Positions 35,343 to 44,265 of a stretch of DNA of 48,397 bases are shown here, piece after piece; position 1 is the first letter of the stretch; every line of letters starts with the position of its first letter. Both the position numbers and the translations under genes were made by a program. Origin of the DNA: Deltaproteobacteria bacterium (lineage in GTDB: Bacteria; Desulfobacterota; Binatia; UBA9968; JAJDTQ01); contig JAPPHF010000013.1 in NCBI GenBank assembly GCA_028821115.1, positions 1 through 48,397 on the forward strand. The letters run 5' to 3'. Under the pieces are notes generated by a model. The model saw nothing but the letters and a program-made list of their open reading frames with translations. It ran no database searches and had not been told where the DNA came from.

Positions 35343-36320
35343 ATGAACAAAGGGAAATCGGCGGCGCTCTTCGCCGCGGCTGTCCTGATCTCGATTTCGG
35401 TCGTGTTCTCCGGCATCCAGAGCGCGGCCGCACAGAGCAAGACGGTTGACTTCTTCCTGGCCACCTCCGGCCCCGGCAGTTCGTTCTATCCGCTTTCGGT
35501 GGCTCTCGCGGAGGTGTGGAAGAAAAACATTCCCGGACTCAATGTCAGCCTGGCGCCGGGCGGTGGTGTCGGATCGGTAGTCGCCACCGGCACGGCCAAG
35601 GCTCATGTCGGCATGACGCTATCCAGCGCCGCCGTGGACGGGATCAAGGGCAGGCCTCCGTTTCCGCAACCGCATCCGGACGTGCGCGCCCTGGCATCGC
35701 TCGACCCGCAAGCCTTTCAGTTCCTGGCCTACAAGCGGTCGGGGCTCAGCAAGTTTGAAGAGCTGGCCGGCAAGCGTGTCTACGTCAAGCCGAAGAGATT
35801 TGCCGCCCATGCCATCAATCTGCTGGTGCTGAAGGTTCACGGAATGACGCTCAAGAGCCTCTCGAAGGCCGAGACGGTGTCCAAACCCGACGCGGTCAAC
35901 CTGTTCAAGGACGGTCACGTCGATGCGATGATGTGGATGGGGCCGGTTCCGGACTCGCTCATCATGAACGCCTCGCTCAACCGTCCCATCAATCTTCTGC
36001 GGATATCCGATGCGAAGAAGCAGGAGCTTCGGAAGATCAACCCGGGTATCGTTCCGCTCGTGCTGCCCAAGGGGCTTTACCCCGGCGTGGAGGCGGATTT
36101 CCAGACCCTGTCCGTGCCGCGCGTGCTGGTCATGAGCAAGAACGTTTCGGATGACAGGGCCTACAGCCTGGCGAAGGTCCTGGTCGAGAAATGGGAAGAC
36201 CTGAAACTGGCCGATCCGGGGCTCAAGCTGGTGAAGGTCGAGAGCACCGCAACCGACTTCGGCGTCACCTATCATCCGGGCGCCGCCAAGTACTACAAGG
36301 AACGGGGCTGGATGAAATAG
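35343..36320 (+). CDS. TAXI family TRAP transporter solute-binding subunit
   Basis: Signal peptide; FFLATSGPGSSFYPLSVALAEVWKKNIPGLNVSLAPGGGVGSVVATGTAKAHVGMT; SD AAGGAGG upstream. Confidence 0.93.
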   Translation: MNKGKSAALFAAAVLISISVVFSGIQSAAAQSKTVDFFLATSGPGSSFYPLSVALAEVWKKNIPGLNVSLAPGGGVGSVVATGTAKAHVGMTLSSAAVDGIKGRPPFPQPHPDVRALASLDPQAFQFLAYKRSGLSKFEELAGKRVYVKPKRFAAHAINLLVLKVHGMTLKSLSKAETVSKPDAVNLFKDGHVDAMMWMGPVPDSLIMNASLNRPINLLRISDAKKQELRKINPGIVPLVLPKGLYPGVEADFQTLSVPRVLVMSKNVSDDRAYSLAKVLVEKWEDLKLADPGLKLVKVESTATDFGVTYHPGAAKYYKERGWMK

Positions 36321-36430
36321 GACTGTAGGACTACCGGGTGGACGAAGGGATCGATCCCGTTTCGCCGGGTCTCCGCCCGGCGCGGCGGGGTCGGTCCCCT
36401 TCGCCGTTGCACACTACGTTGCACGCTAGA

Positions 36431-37477
36431 ATGGAGAGGAAGACATTGCCGGCACTTGAGTCCATGAAGGACAGATTCGAACGAATGCTCCTGATCCGGC
36501 GCTTTGAGGAAGGCATGTTGCGCCTGCACGGGCGGGGCATCCTGCCGTGCCACTTTCACGTTTCCATCGGGCAGGAAGCCACGGCAGTCGCGGTCTGCCG
36601 CGCCGCCGAGGAGCATGATGTGCTCTTTACCAATCACCGGAGCAACGGGCACCTGATCGCCCGCGGGGCGGATCCGGGATGGATGTTCGCGGAGCAGTTG
36701 GGCCGCGTCGGCGGCAACACCAACGGCAAGGGCGGAACACTGCACATGATCGCGCCCGAGCTGGGGATGCCCTGGACCACCTCGCTGGTCGGTTGCAGCG
36801 TCCCCATGGCGGTGGGCGCGGCCCTGGTCCGCAAGCAGCAGCGCCGACCCGGCGTCGTCATCGTCTTCTTCGGTGACGGCGTGATGGAGGAGGGCGCGTT
36901 TTACGAGGGGATCAACCTGGCCGCGTTGTGGCGGGTGCCGCTTGTTTGCGTTTGCGAGAACAACGGCGTACCGGCCGAGCTGCGAGGGCTCGACACCACG
37001 CAGCCCTCCACGTTCCTGGCCAGACGCCTCACCGACATTCCGTCCGCTTTCGGCATCCCCTGCGCTACTATCGACGGCGCGGACGTGGAGGGGCTGTTCG
37101 ACCTGATGACGGAGGTGGTCGGCACGGTGCGGCGCGACGTCGCGCCGTATTTCGTCGAGGTCCGCACCACGCGCTACCCCGGCAACCGAGCCCTGTGGCC
37201 AGAGCTGGCAGGGGCAGAAACCGACCTCGGCTGGGCCTGGGACGAAGGTGAACCGCCCGAGGAACTGGCCGCCTGGAGCCGGGACAGCGATCCGCTGATG
37301 GGCTTCGTTCGCAGGCTCCTGGGCCAGGGCGCGGTTTCCCGCGATGAGGTGACCCGGATCGACGCCGCCATCGCCGCCCGCATCGATGAGGCGATGGAGT
37401 CAGCCATCCGCAGCCCGCAGCCGCCGCCCGATAGCGCCTACACGGATGTCTGGGCCGCTCGGGAGGGCTCGTCATGA
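36431..37477 (+). CDS. thiamine-diphosphate-dependent dehydrogenase E1 component, alpha subunit
   Basis: MLLIRRFEEGMLRL...FHVSIGQEATAV, GDGVMEEGAFYEGINLAALWRVPLVCVCENN. Confidence 0.92.
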   Translation: MERKTLPALESMKDRFERMLLIRRFEEGMLRLHGRGILPCHFHVSIGQEATAVAVCRAAEEHDVLFTNHRSNGHLIARGADPGWMFAEQLGRVGGNTNGKGGTLHMIAPELGMPWTTSLVGCSVPMAVGAALVRKQQRRPGVVIVFFGDGVMEEGAFYEGINLAALWRVPLVCVCENNGVPAELRGLDTTQPSTFLARRLTDIPSAFGIPCATIDGADVEGLFDLMTEVVGTVRRDVAPYFVEVRTTRYPGNRALWPELAGAETDLGWAWDEGEPPEELAAWSRDSDPLMGFVRRLLGQGAVSRDEVTRIDAAIAARIDEAMESAIRSPQPPPDSAYTDVWAAREGSS

Positions 37478-38472
37478 AGATGTCGTACCTGCAAGGCCTG
37501 GCGCTCGCCATCGACGAAGCCATGGCGGCCGACCCCAGGGTCATCCTGATGGGCTCTCGCATGGGGGGCCACCTCACCGCGCAGGAAAACGAGGCCTTCG
37601 CTGCCGTGCTGGAACGCCACGCGGAGCGGATCTTCATGAGCGTGCCGATCGCGGAGTTCGGACTCGCGGGCGCCGCGGTCGGCGCCGCCCTGGCGGGCGG
37701 GCGGCCGCTGCTGAGTTTCAACATCGCCAGTTTCATGCTGCATGGCTTCCCGCCGATAGTGAACGAGGCCCCCAACGTTCACTACACCACCGGCGGACGG
37801 TGCATCGCGCCGGTGACATGCTACGCACTGGGCGGCATCCGGGGGGGCGGTTCGTCCCAGCATTCGCACCGGTTGCAGGCGATGCTGGGCAACGTTCCGG
37901 GGCTGCAGATCTTTGCGCCGGCGACGGCCGGCGATGCCTATGGACTGCTCAAGTGGTGCCTGCTCGAGAGCCGGAACCCGACTGTCTTCTTCGCGCACAC
38001 CGCTTTGCTCCTGTCCGAGGACGAGGCCGATCCGGCGAAGCCGGTGCTGCCCGTCGGGTCGGCCCGCGTCAGCAGGACCGGGCATGACATAACCCTGATC
38101 GCGCATTCCGTGGCGGTGCCGAGGGCCCTCCAGGCGGCCGACGCCCTGGCGGCGGATCACGGCGTTTCCGCCGAAGTGATCGATCTGCGGACGCTGGCGC
38201 CTCTCGACGCGGCGACCGTGGTCGAGTCCGTGAGAAAAACCGGACATGCCGTGGTCGTCGACGAGTGCCACAAGAGCTTCGGCGTCAACGCCGAAATCGC
38301 GGCCACGCTGGCGGAAGCGGCCTTGTCGTATCTGAAGGCGCCCATCTGCCGCGTGGCCACGGCCGATGTGCCGATCCCCTACAACTTGAACCTGGAGCAC
38401 GAGATCAGCGTGACCCCGGACAAGATCGTCCAGGGGACCCTGTCAACGCTGGAGGGTCGGGCATCGTGTTGA
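37474..38472 (+). CDS. thiamine-diphosphate-dependent dehydrogenase E1 component, beta subunit
   Basis: SYLQGLALAIDEAMAADPRVILMG, VPIAEFGLAGAAVGAALAGGRPLL, EVIDLRTLAPLD; ATGA overlap with alpha subunit. Confidence 0.92.
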   Translation: MKMSYLQGLALAIDEAMAADPRVILMGSRMGGHLTAQENEAFAAVLERHAERIFMSVPIAEFGLAGAAVGAALAGGRPLLSFNIASFMLHGFPPIVNEAPNVHYTTGGRCIAPVTCYALGGIRGGGSSQHSHRLQAMLGNVPGLQIFAPATAGDAYGLLKWCLLESRNPTVFFAHTALLLSEDEADPAKPVLPVGSARVSRTGHDITLIAHSVAVPRALQAADALAADHGVSAEVIDLRTLAPLDAATVVESVRKTGHAVVVDECHKSFGVNAEIAATLAEAALSYLKAPICRVATADVPIPYNLNLEHEISVTPDKIVQGTLSTLEGRASC

Positions 38473-38503
38473 CGGAAAAACGAGACGCTCCCGTTCGGAT
38501 GAG

Positions 38504-39499
38504 GTGCCGGACATGAAAGCGATGGTCGTCGTCCAGAGAAACGGACACGGAGAGTTGGTGCTGCAAGATGTTCCCGATCCCGTTGCGGGCCAGGGCCAGG
38601 TGGCGATCCGCATGGAAGGGACCGCCGTCAGTTTCGGCGACATCGAGATGCGCAAGGGCGATTACCATACCCCTCGCAAGCCGCCCGTCATTCCTGGACA
38701 CGACGTCGTCGGCACCCTGGCCGCCCTGGGCCCCGGGACGACCGGGTTCCGCGTCGGCGAGCGGGTCACGGCGATCTCGCTAACCGGGACCTACGCCGAG
38801 ATCGTCGTGGCGCCCGCCGCCATAACCTGGTCGCTGCCGGCCGAGGTAGACATCATCTCGGCCGCGGCCTTCCCGACCAATGGCGTGACGTCATACAACC
38901 TGCTCACCATGGCCGGACGCCTGGCGGCCGGCGAAACGGTGTTGATCCACGCGGCGGCGGGCGGCGTGGGGACAACCAGCTGCCAGTTGGCCAAGCTGCT
39001 CGGTGCGGGCATGGTCATCGGCACCGTCGGTGACGAATCCAAGGTCGACTTGGCCCGCAGCCTGGGCTGCGATCACGTCATCCTGTACCGGACGGAACCC
39101 ATCGCATCCCGGGTCATGTCCATCACGGAGGGCAAGGGCGCCGACGTGATTCTCGATTCGATAGGGGGTTCGGTCACGGAGCAGAACCTTGCCTGCCTGG
39201 CCCCCTGGGGCCGCATTGTCGCCTGCGGCAAGTCAAGCGGGACGGCCGGTCAGATCCCGACCGATCTCCTGCACGCCGGAAACAAGGCCGCGATCGGGTA
39301 CAGTACCGGCGGGCACCGCTACGAAAGGCCGGAAGCGTTGCGGCCGGCCGGCGACGCCGTGCTTGGCTACCTGCGCTCGAAGCGACTTAAGATGGTGGTG
39401 AGCGCCCGGTTTCCCCTCACCGAGGCCAACGCGGCTTTGGACCTGGTGGCGAGCCGCAAGAGCACCGGAAGGGTCGTTCTGACCAACTCCTCGGCGTGA
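38504..39499 (+). CDS. MDR superfamily zinc-type alcohol dehydrogenase/quinone oxidoreductase
   Basis: VIPGHDVVGTLAALGPG, VLIHAAAGGVGTTSCQLAKLLGAGMVIGTVGDESK, GADVILDSIGG; GTG 38504 or ATG 38513. Confidence 0.92.
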   Translation: MPDMKAMVVVQRNGHGELVLQDVPDPVAGQGQVAIRMEGTAVSFGDIEMRKGDYHTPRKPPVIPGHDVVGTLAALGPGTTGFRVGERVTAISLTGTYAEIVVAPAAITWSLPAEVDIISAAAFPTNGVTSYNLLTMAGRLAAGETVLIHAAAGGVGTTSCQLAKLLGAGMVIGTVGDESKVDLARSLGCDHVILYRTEPIASRVMSITEGKGADVILDSIGGSVTEQNLACLAPWGRIVACGKSSGTAGQIPTDLLHAGNKAAIGYSTGGHRYERPEALRPAGDAVLGYLRSKRLKMVVSARFPLTEANAALDLVASRKSTGRVVLTNSSA

Positions 39500-39586
39500 C
39501 CACGAAGAAACGTTGTTGCGTAGTATTCAGGGAGAAGAATGACGGTACGCCGCTACAAGAGGCTGTCCTAGCCAGGGAGACCCGAC

Positions 39587-41794
39587 ATGCTTCCCATCAC
39601 CGCTTATGCCGACCGCTACTCGGTAGCCCCCGGCCAGACCATCGCGTTCAAGGTGAGCTCGGCCGCGTCCGAGGACTACGAGGCGCGCTTGGTGCGGGTC
39701 ATCAGCGGCGACCCTAAACCGGACGGGCCCGGCATGCGTGAGGAACCCGTGGATGCCGCCTTCGCCGGGCGTTATCCGTCGCGGGTACAGCCGATCCACA
39801 GCGGCTCTTATGTCCGGATTGCCGGTGCCGCGGCTTTGGACGCCCTTGGGAGCTTCACGGTGACGGCGATCATCTGGCCGACCCTGCCGGTCCTCCCCCG
39901 CCGACAGGCCCTCGTGTCACGGGTCGACGCCGCCACCGGCGCGGGCTTCGCCCTCGAGATCGACGAGGAAGGTTCGCTCGCCGCCACGTTGAACGACGGC
40001 ACCACGACGAGCAGCGCAAGCGTCGGCAAGGAGTTGCGCGCCCGCGCCTGGTACCGGGTCTTCCTCAGCTACGACGCGGACAGGGGCGAACTTAGACTAG
40101 GCCAGCAGCCATTCGCGCCGGCGATGATGGTCGACGACTCGGGTGTTGTTTCCACCTCCGCGGCGTTCGGTGGGAGCTGTGCGGGGAGCGGCGACCTCCT
40201 GTTGGCGGCACGCGCGGGCTCGCCCCCTTGCGACCACTACAACGGCAAGCTCGAGGCGCCGCGGGTTCTGGGGACGGCGCTCGACCCGGACGCGGCGTTC
40301 CAGGCCGCGGGGGAGGCTCCCGGCTCCGGCGCGGCGGTGGTCGGGGCATGGGACTTCTCCCGCGAGATGTCGTCAGCGCGCATCATCGACACCGGCCCTC
40401 ACGCCATGCACGGCGAGACGGTCAACCTGCCGACGCGCGCCATGAAGGGCTCACGGTGGACCGGCGAGGAGATGTGCTGGCGCCATGCCCCGGAGCACTA
40501 CGGCGCCATCCACTTCCACGACGACGACCTCTACGACTGCGGCTGGGAGACCGACTTCAGCTTCGAGGTGCCGGAGGACTTCAGGAGCGGCGTCTACGCG
40601 GTGCGGCTGCGCGCGGGCCAGGACGAGGACATGGTGCCCTTCTTCGTGCGCGCCGCCCCGGGGCGGCCCCAGTCGAGCGCCTGCGTGCTCATCCCCACCT
40701 TCACCTACATCGTCTATGCCAACTCCGTCCGCGACCGGGCCAACGACGCCTACCGTGAGCACGTGGCGCGCTGGGGAGCGAGCCCCTGGACGCCGGACGA
40801 GCATCCCGAGTACGGCCTCTCCACTTACAACTTCCACCCTGACGGCAGCGGGATAAGCTATTCGTCGCGGCTCCGTCCCATCCTGAACCAGCGCTCCGGC
40901 TACTTGTCCTACGCGGATCCCAAGGCCGGTTCCGGCCTGCGCCATTTCCCCGCTGACACCCACCTGCTGGCATGGCTGGAGGCACTGGGCCACGACTTCG
41001 ACGTCATCACCGACGAGGACCTCGATGCCGACGGCGTCGACGCCATCGCGCCGTACAAGGTGGTGATGACCACCACGCACCCCGAGTACCACACCCCGCG
41101 CTCGCTCGACGCCCTGGCCGACTACACCGGGCAAGGCGGGCGCCTGATGTACCTCGGGGGCAACGGCTTCTACTGGCACGTCGCGGTCAGTCCGGAGTTC
41201 CCCGGCGCGGTGGAGATCCGCCGGGGCGAGACCGGCATCCGCGCCTGGGCGGCGGAGCCCGGGGAGTACTACAACGCCTTCGACGGCTGCTACGGCGGAC
41301 TGTGGCGGAGCAGCGGCCGCGCTCCCCAGCGTCTGGCGGGAGTGGGGTTCATCTCACAGGGCGACTTTCGCGGCACCTGCTACCGGCGCCTGCCGGCTTC
41401 CGACGACCCACGCGCCGCCTGGATCTTCGAGGGCATCGACGACGAAGTCCTCGGCGACTTCGGACTGAGCGGCGGGGGCGCGGCCGGCTTCGAGCTCGAC
41501 GCGCTCGACACGAAACTTGGATCTCCGCCCCACGCCCTCGTGCTCGCCCGCTCCGAGGAGCCGGACGACAGCTTCACGCTGGTCCCGGAGGAGATCGTGG
41601 CCCTCTACCGCAGACGTCCCCACCTCGTGCGGGATCTCCTCCGCGCCGAGATCGTGTTCTTCGAGACGCCCAACGGCGGCGCGGTGTTCTCGGTGGGCTC
41701 CATCACGTTCTGCGGCAGCCTTCCCCACAACGACTTCGACAACAACATCTCGCGCATGACCGACAACGTGCTGCGGCGGTTTCGCGGCGAGTGA
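39587..41794 (+). CDS. N,N-dimethylformamidase beta (large) subunit-like protein with LamG-like region
   Basis: ITAYADRYSVAPGQTIAFKVSS, SGVYAVRLRAGQDEDMVPFFVRA, CVLIPTFTYIVYANS, TTTHPEYHTPRSLDALADYTGQGGRLMYLGGNGFYW. Confidence 0.87.
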   Translation: MLPITAYADRYSVAPGQTIAFKVSSAASEDYEARLVRVISGDPKPDGPGMREEPVDAAFAGRYPSRVQPIHSGSYVRIAGAAALDALGSFTVTAIIWPTLPVLPRRQALVSRVDAATGAGFALEIDEEGSLAATLNDGTTTSSASVGKELRARAWYRVFLSYDADRGELRLGQQPFAPAMMVDDSGVVSTSAAFGGSCAGSGDLLLAARAGSPPCDHYNGKLEAPRVLGTALDPDAAFQAAGEAPGSGAAVVGAWDFSREMSSARIIDTGPHAMHGETVNLPTRAMKGSRWTGEEMCWRHAPEHYGAIHFHDDDLYDCGWETDFSFEVPEDFRSGVYAVRLRAGQDEDMVPFFVRAAPGRPQSSACVLIPTFTYIVYANSVRDRANDAYREHVARWGASPWTPDEHPEYGLSTYNFHPDGSGISYSSRLRPILNQRSGYLSYADPKAGSGLRHFPADTHLLAWLEALGHDFDVITDEDLDADGVDAIAPYKVVMTTTHPEYHTPRSLDALADYTGQGGRLMYLGGNGFYWHVAVSPEFPGAVEIRRGETGIRAWAAEPGEYYNAFDGCYGGLWRSSGRAPQRLAGVGFISQGDFRGTCYRRLPASDDPRAAWIFEGIDDEVLGDFGLSGGGAAGFELDALDTKLGSPPHALVLARSEEPDDSFTLVPEEIVALYRRRPHLVRDLLRAEIVFFETPNGGAVFSVGSITFCGSLPHNDFDNNISRMTDNVLRRFRGE

Positions 41795-41925
41795 ACGACG
41801 GGCCTCGGCCGGCCCTGTTCACCGATGGCCGCACCGTAGACGGCGCCCACGGTCTCGATGGTGTGAGCGGTTGTTCCCAGAATCGGCGAGCAACCGGAAT
41901 CGCGTTCCAAGCCCAAAGAAAACCC

Positions 41926-41965
41926 TTGACAGGTGGAGCTGCAGACAGTACCCATTGGTACGGTT
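41926..41965 (+). promoter_or_regulatory. candidate promoter with imperfect palindromic operator
   Basis: TTGACA at 41926-41931; CAGTACCCATTGGTACGG around 41947-41963 upstream of a secreted-protein gene. Confidence 0.45.
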
Positions 41966-41992
41966 TCTAGCGAAAACCCAAGGAGGCGCGAT

Positions 41993-42457
41993 ATGCTGGC
42001 TGCTCGTTTCGTCATTCTTGTAGTCGTGAGCCTACTCTACGGCACTGTAGCCTTCTCACAACAATCAGATGAATACTGGGGAGCGTTCGTTGAGGGCAAG
42101 CCGCATCAAAGGGGAGGAGGTGAAGCTATGGGCGTTGCTTGGAACTATCCCACGGCAAGAGAAGCCATTGATCGTGCCGTCGCGGAGTGCTCCAAGCAAC
42201 CTGGATACGATTGTCTCCTCAGGATTCACGCTTTTTCGAGCTCTTCGCCGTACAACACCTGGGAGATGGATGCATTCGGATATTCAAGTATAAGTGTATG
42301 GAGATTCAGATGCGTAGCCACTTTCTACGACCCTGAATACAACGGCTGGACCGGCCTATACGGGAACACCCCGAGCGAGGCAAAAAACAGGGCGCATAGG
42401 GACGCGAGGCTCGGAGATATTTCACTTTTTGAAAAAGCATATTGCAACGCGAAGTGA
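41993..42457 (+). CDS. secreted small protein, DUF4189-like
   Basis: Signal peptide MLAARFVILVVVSLLYGTVAFS; AMGVAWNYPTAREAIDRAVAECSKQPGYDC...RCVATFYDP; SD AAGGAGG. Confidence 0.72.
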   Translation: MLAARFVILVVVSLLYGTVAFSQQSDEYWGAFVEGKPHQRGGGEAMGVAWNYPTAREAIDRAVAECSKQPGYDCLLRIHAFSSSSPYNTWEMDAFGYSSISVWRFRCVATFYDPEYNGWTGLYGNTPSEAKNRAHRDARLGDISLFEKAYCNAK

Positions 42458-42487
42458 GCACCTGATCGACACCGTCCGACGAGGTTA

Positions 42488-42990
42488 TCACGCCGAGTGT
42501 TCGAAGAACTCCAGGCACTTGTCCGCGAGGGGATTTGCTCGTCTCGTCTCTTCTCGGCGAGGACGCAGTAGTAGGTATTGCCGGTTTCGACAAATCGGTC
42601 GGCCAGTGCAACGAGCGAGCCGTTGTCGAGGCATCTCTCGATGAAACCCCGCGAGCCCAACGCAACGCCCCACCTGGAGATGGCTGCTTCCAACACATAG
42701 GAATAGCTGTTGACGCCTAGGTAGCGAGGTAAGGCCCCGGGGCGGCCAGCGGCCTCGAACCAGTCTTCCCACGTCCCGTGGCTCTGTCGCTGCACCGTCA
42801 GATCGAGAAATGAAAGTCCCGTCCAGCCACCTACGGGGCCTCTCAGGATATCCTGCGTGGGTTGCGGCATAGCCGGGCGAGCACAGTGGCCCAACTGCCT
42901 CCGCTTCCTTGAGGCCTCCCAAATTTTGGGGAGGATCATGAAACCGTAGGTCGCTATACTGTTTCGACACGAGACCGAGACATTCTGGCG
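42488..42990 (-). pseudogene. LysR-family regulator, substrate-binding-domain remnant with frameshifts
   Basis: SDLRFHD...AVGPLCSPGYAATH (frame of ORF 42488-43225), then LSFLDLTVQRQSHGTWEDWFEAAG...NSYSYVLEAAISRWGVALGSRGFIERCLDNGSLVALADRFVETGNTYYCVLAEKRR (frame of ORF 42325-43014), then NPLADKCLEFFEHSA* back in the first frame. Confidence 0.75.
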
Positions 42991-43057
42991 AACGAGTAGC
43001 GGAAGAGGCGCCAATGAGTTGACTCTGACTCATGCTGAGACCCCCCGGGTATAGCTC

Positions 43058-44245
43058 ATGACTTCCCTGGACCAACCGCCAATGGCAACGACGCAACTCT
43101 ACTACGCGACCAACCGGCGCCACCACGGAAGAGAGCGCTGGAAACCGACGGGATATGGTCCGGAACCGAGTGAGGACGGCACCGAGAACCTCCGGTTCGG
43201 CCTCGTAACCATCCGCTACGACCACGCGAAACTGGCCCGGTACCTGGAGGAAGACTGTGGATTCGGCGCCGGGAACGGCGAGAAGCTATCGAGGTACTTC
43301 TACGACCAGAGGAGCAAGGCTACCATCAATGCCTTCACCGAAGAGCTCTCGAAGGAGGCCAACGAATCCGACCAGCCGCGGCGCAAGCTCGGTTCCAGCC
43401 GGGCGTTCTCCGAACTGCAGGCAAAGATGAACTGCGGCGACCACGTCCTCATCTTCGTCCACGGTCCCAACATGCACTGGTGGCAGGCGGTTGCATCGGC
43501 CCTCAGCCTGCAATGCATGCTGAACCGGCACCGCGGAGGCGAGGAGTCCTCGGATCAGTCGCCGCGGGTCCACGTCGTCTTGTTCGCGTGGCCGTCAGGC
43601 GACCGGGAAATCCCACACTGGTCCTATTATTCTGACCATACCGACGCCAAGGTGTCCGGTTATGCCCTCGGACGCGGCCTCCTCAAGCTTCGGGACTACC
43701 TTCTCCATGCACGGAGCCTCGCGCGTCTGAATGGCGAGTTCCCTGCCGGACAGCCGATACACCTTCTCTGTCACTCGATGGGGAACTACGTCCTGCAGAA
43801 CGCCCTGGAGCGAACCGCGAAGTTCTCCGTCGGCGGCAGGCTGCCGCGCATCTTTCAACAGATCTTCCTGTGCGCCGCGGATGTGGCTGCCGACGTGTTT
43901 CAGCCTGGAGAGCCCTTCCACAGGATGGCGGAGATGGCGGAAGCCGTCACCATCTACCACAACAGGCGTGACCCCACCTTGCCGGCTTCCGACTACGCAA
44001 AGGGCGCCACTGACAGACTTGGGTGGGACGGTGCGGAGTGGCCCGCGTACCTGCCCGACCGTGTCCATCAGGTCGATTGCAGCCGGCTCGTGAGCGGCGT
44101 CATAGAACACAGCTACTACCACTGCGGCGCGGTCAACGACGACATTCGCCAAAGCATCGAAGGGATGCCGCAGGACTCGCGCGACCGCACCCGCGAACCC
44201 GCCCGGCACGGCTGGCCGAATGTCTGGCGTCTTATAGACGGTTAG
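43058..44245 (+). CDS. alpha/beta hydrolase, DUF900-like
   Basis: GDHVLIFVHGPNMHWW, VHVVLFAWPSGD, IHLLCHSMGNYVLQNALE. Confidence 0.85.
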   Translation: MTSLDQPPMATTQLYYATNRRHHGRERWKPTGYGPEPSEDGTENLRFGLVTIRYDHAKLARYLEEDCGFGAGNGEKLSRYFYDQRSKATINAFTEELSKEANESDQPRRKLGSSRAFSELQAKMNCGDHVLIFVHGPNMHWWQAVASALSLQCMLNRHRGGEESSDQSPRVHVVLFAWPSGDREIPHWSYYSDHTDAKVSGYALGRGLLKLRDYLLHARSLARLNGEFPAGQPIHLLCHSMGNYVLQNALERTAKFSVGGRLPRIFQQIFLCAADVAADVFQPGEPFHRMAEMAEAVTIYHNRRDPTLPASDYAKGATDRLGWDGAEWPAYLPDRVHQVDCSRLVSGVIEHSYYHCGAVNDDIRQSIEGMPQDSRDRTREPARHGWPNVWRLIDG

Positions 44246-44265
44246 GGAGCGGGAACCGACGGTCC

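Noticed and set aside
39496-39717. Small ORF upstream of the DMFase-like gene as a possible small subunit
   Set aside because: Mostly overlaps the DMFase-like gene out of frame and does not resemble the known alpha subunit.
41838-41875. Minus-strand AHTIETVGAVYGAA, similar to the ligase tail ADTIETVRAIHAAEA (16-nt exact match ACGGTCTCGATGGTGT to the 44.3-kb ligase)
   Set aside because: Could be a third ligase remnant, but a 16-nt match alone is near chance level for a window of this size and GC; not claimed.
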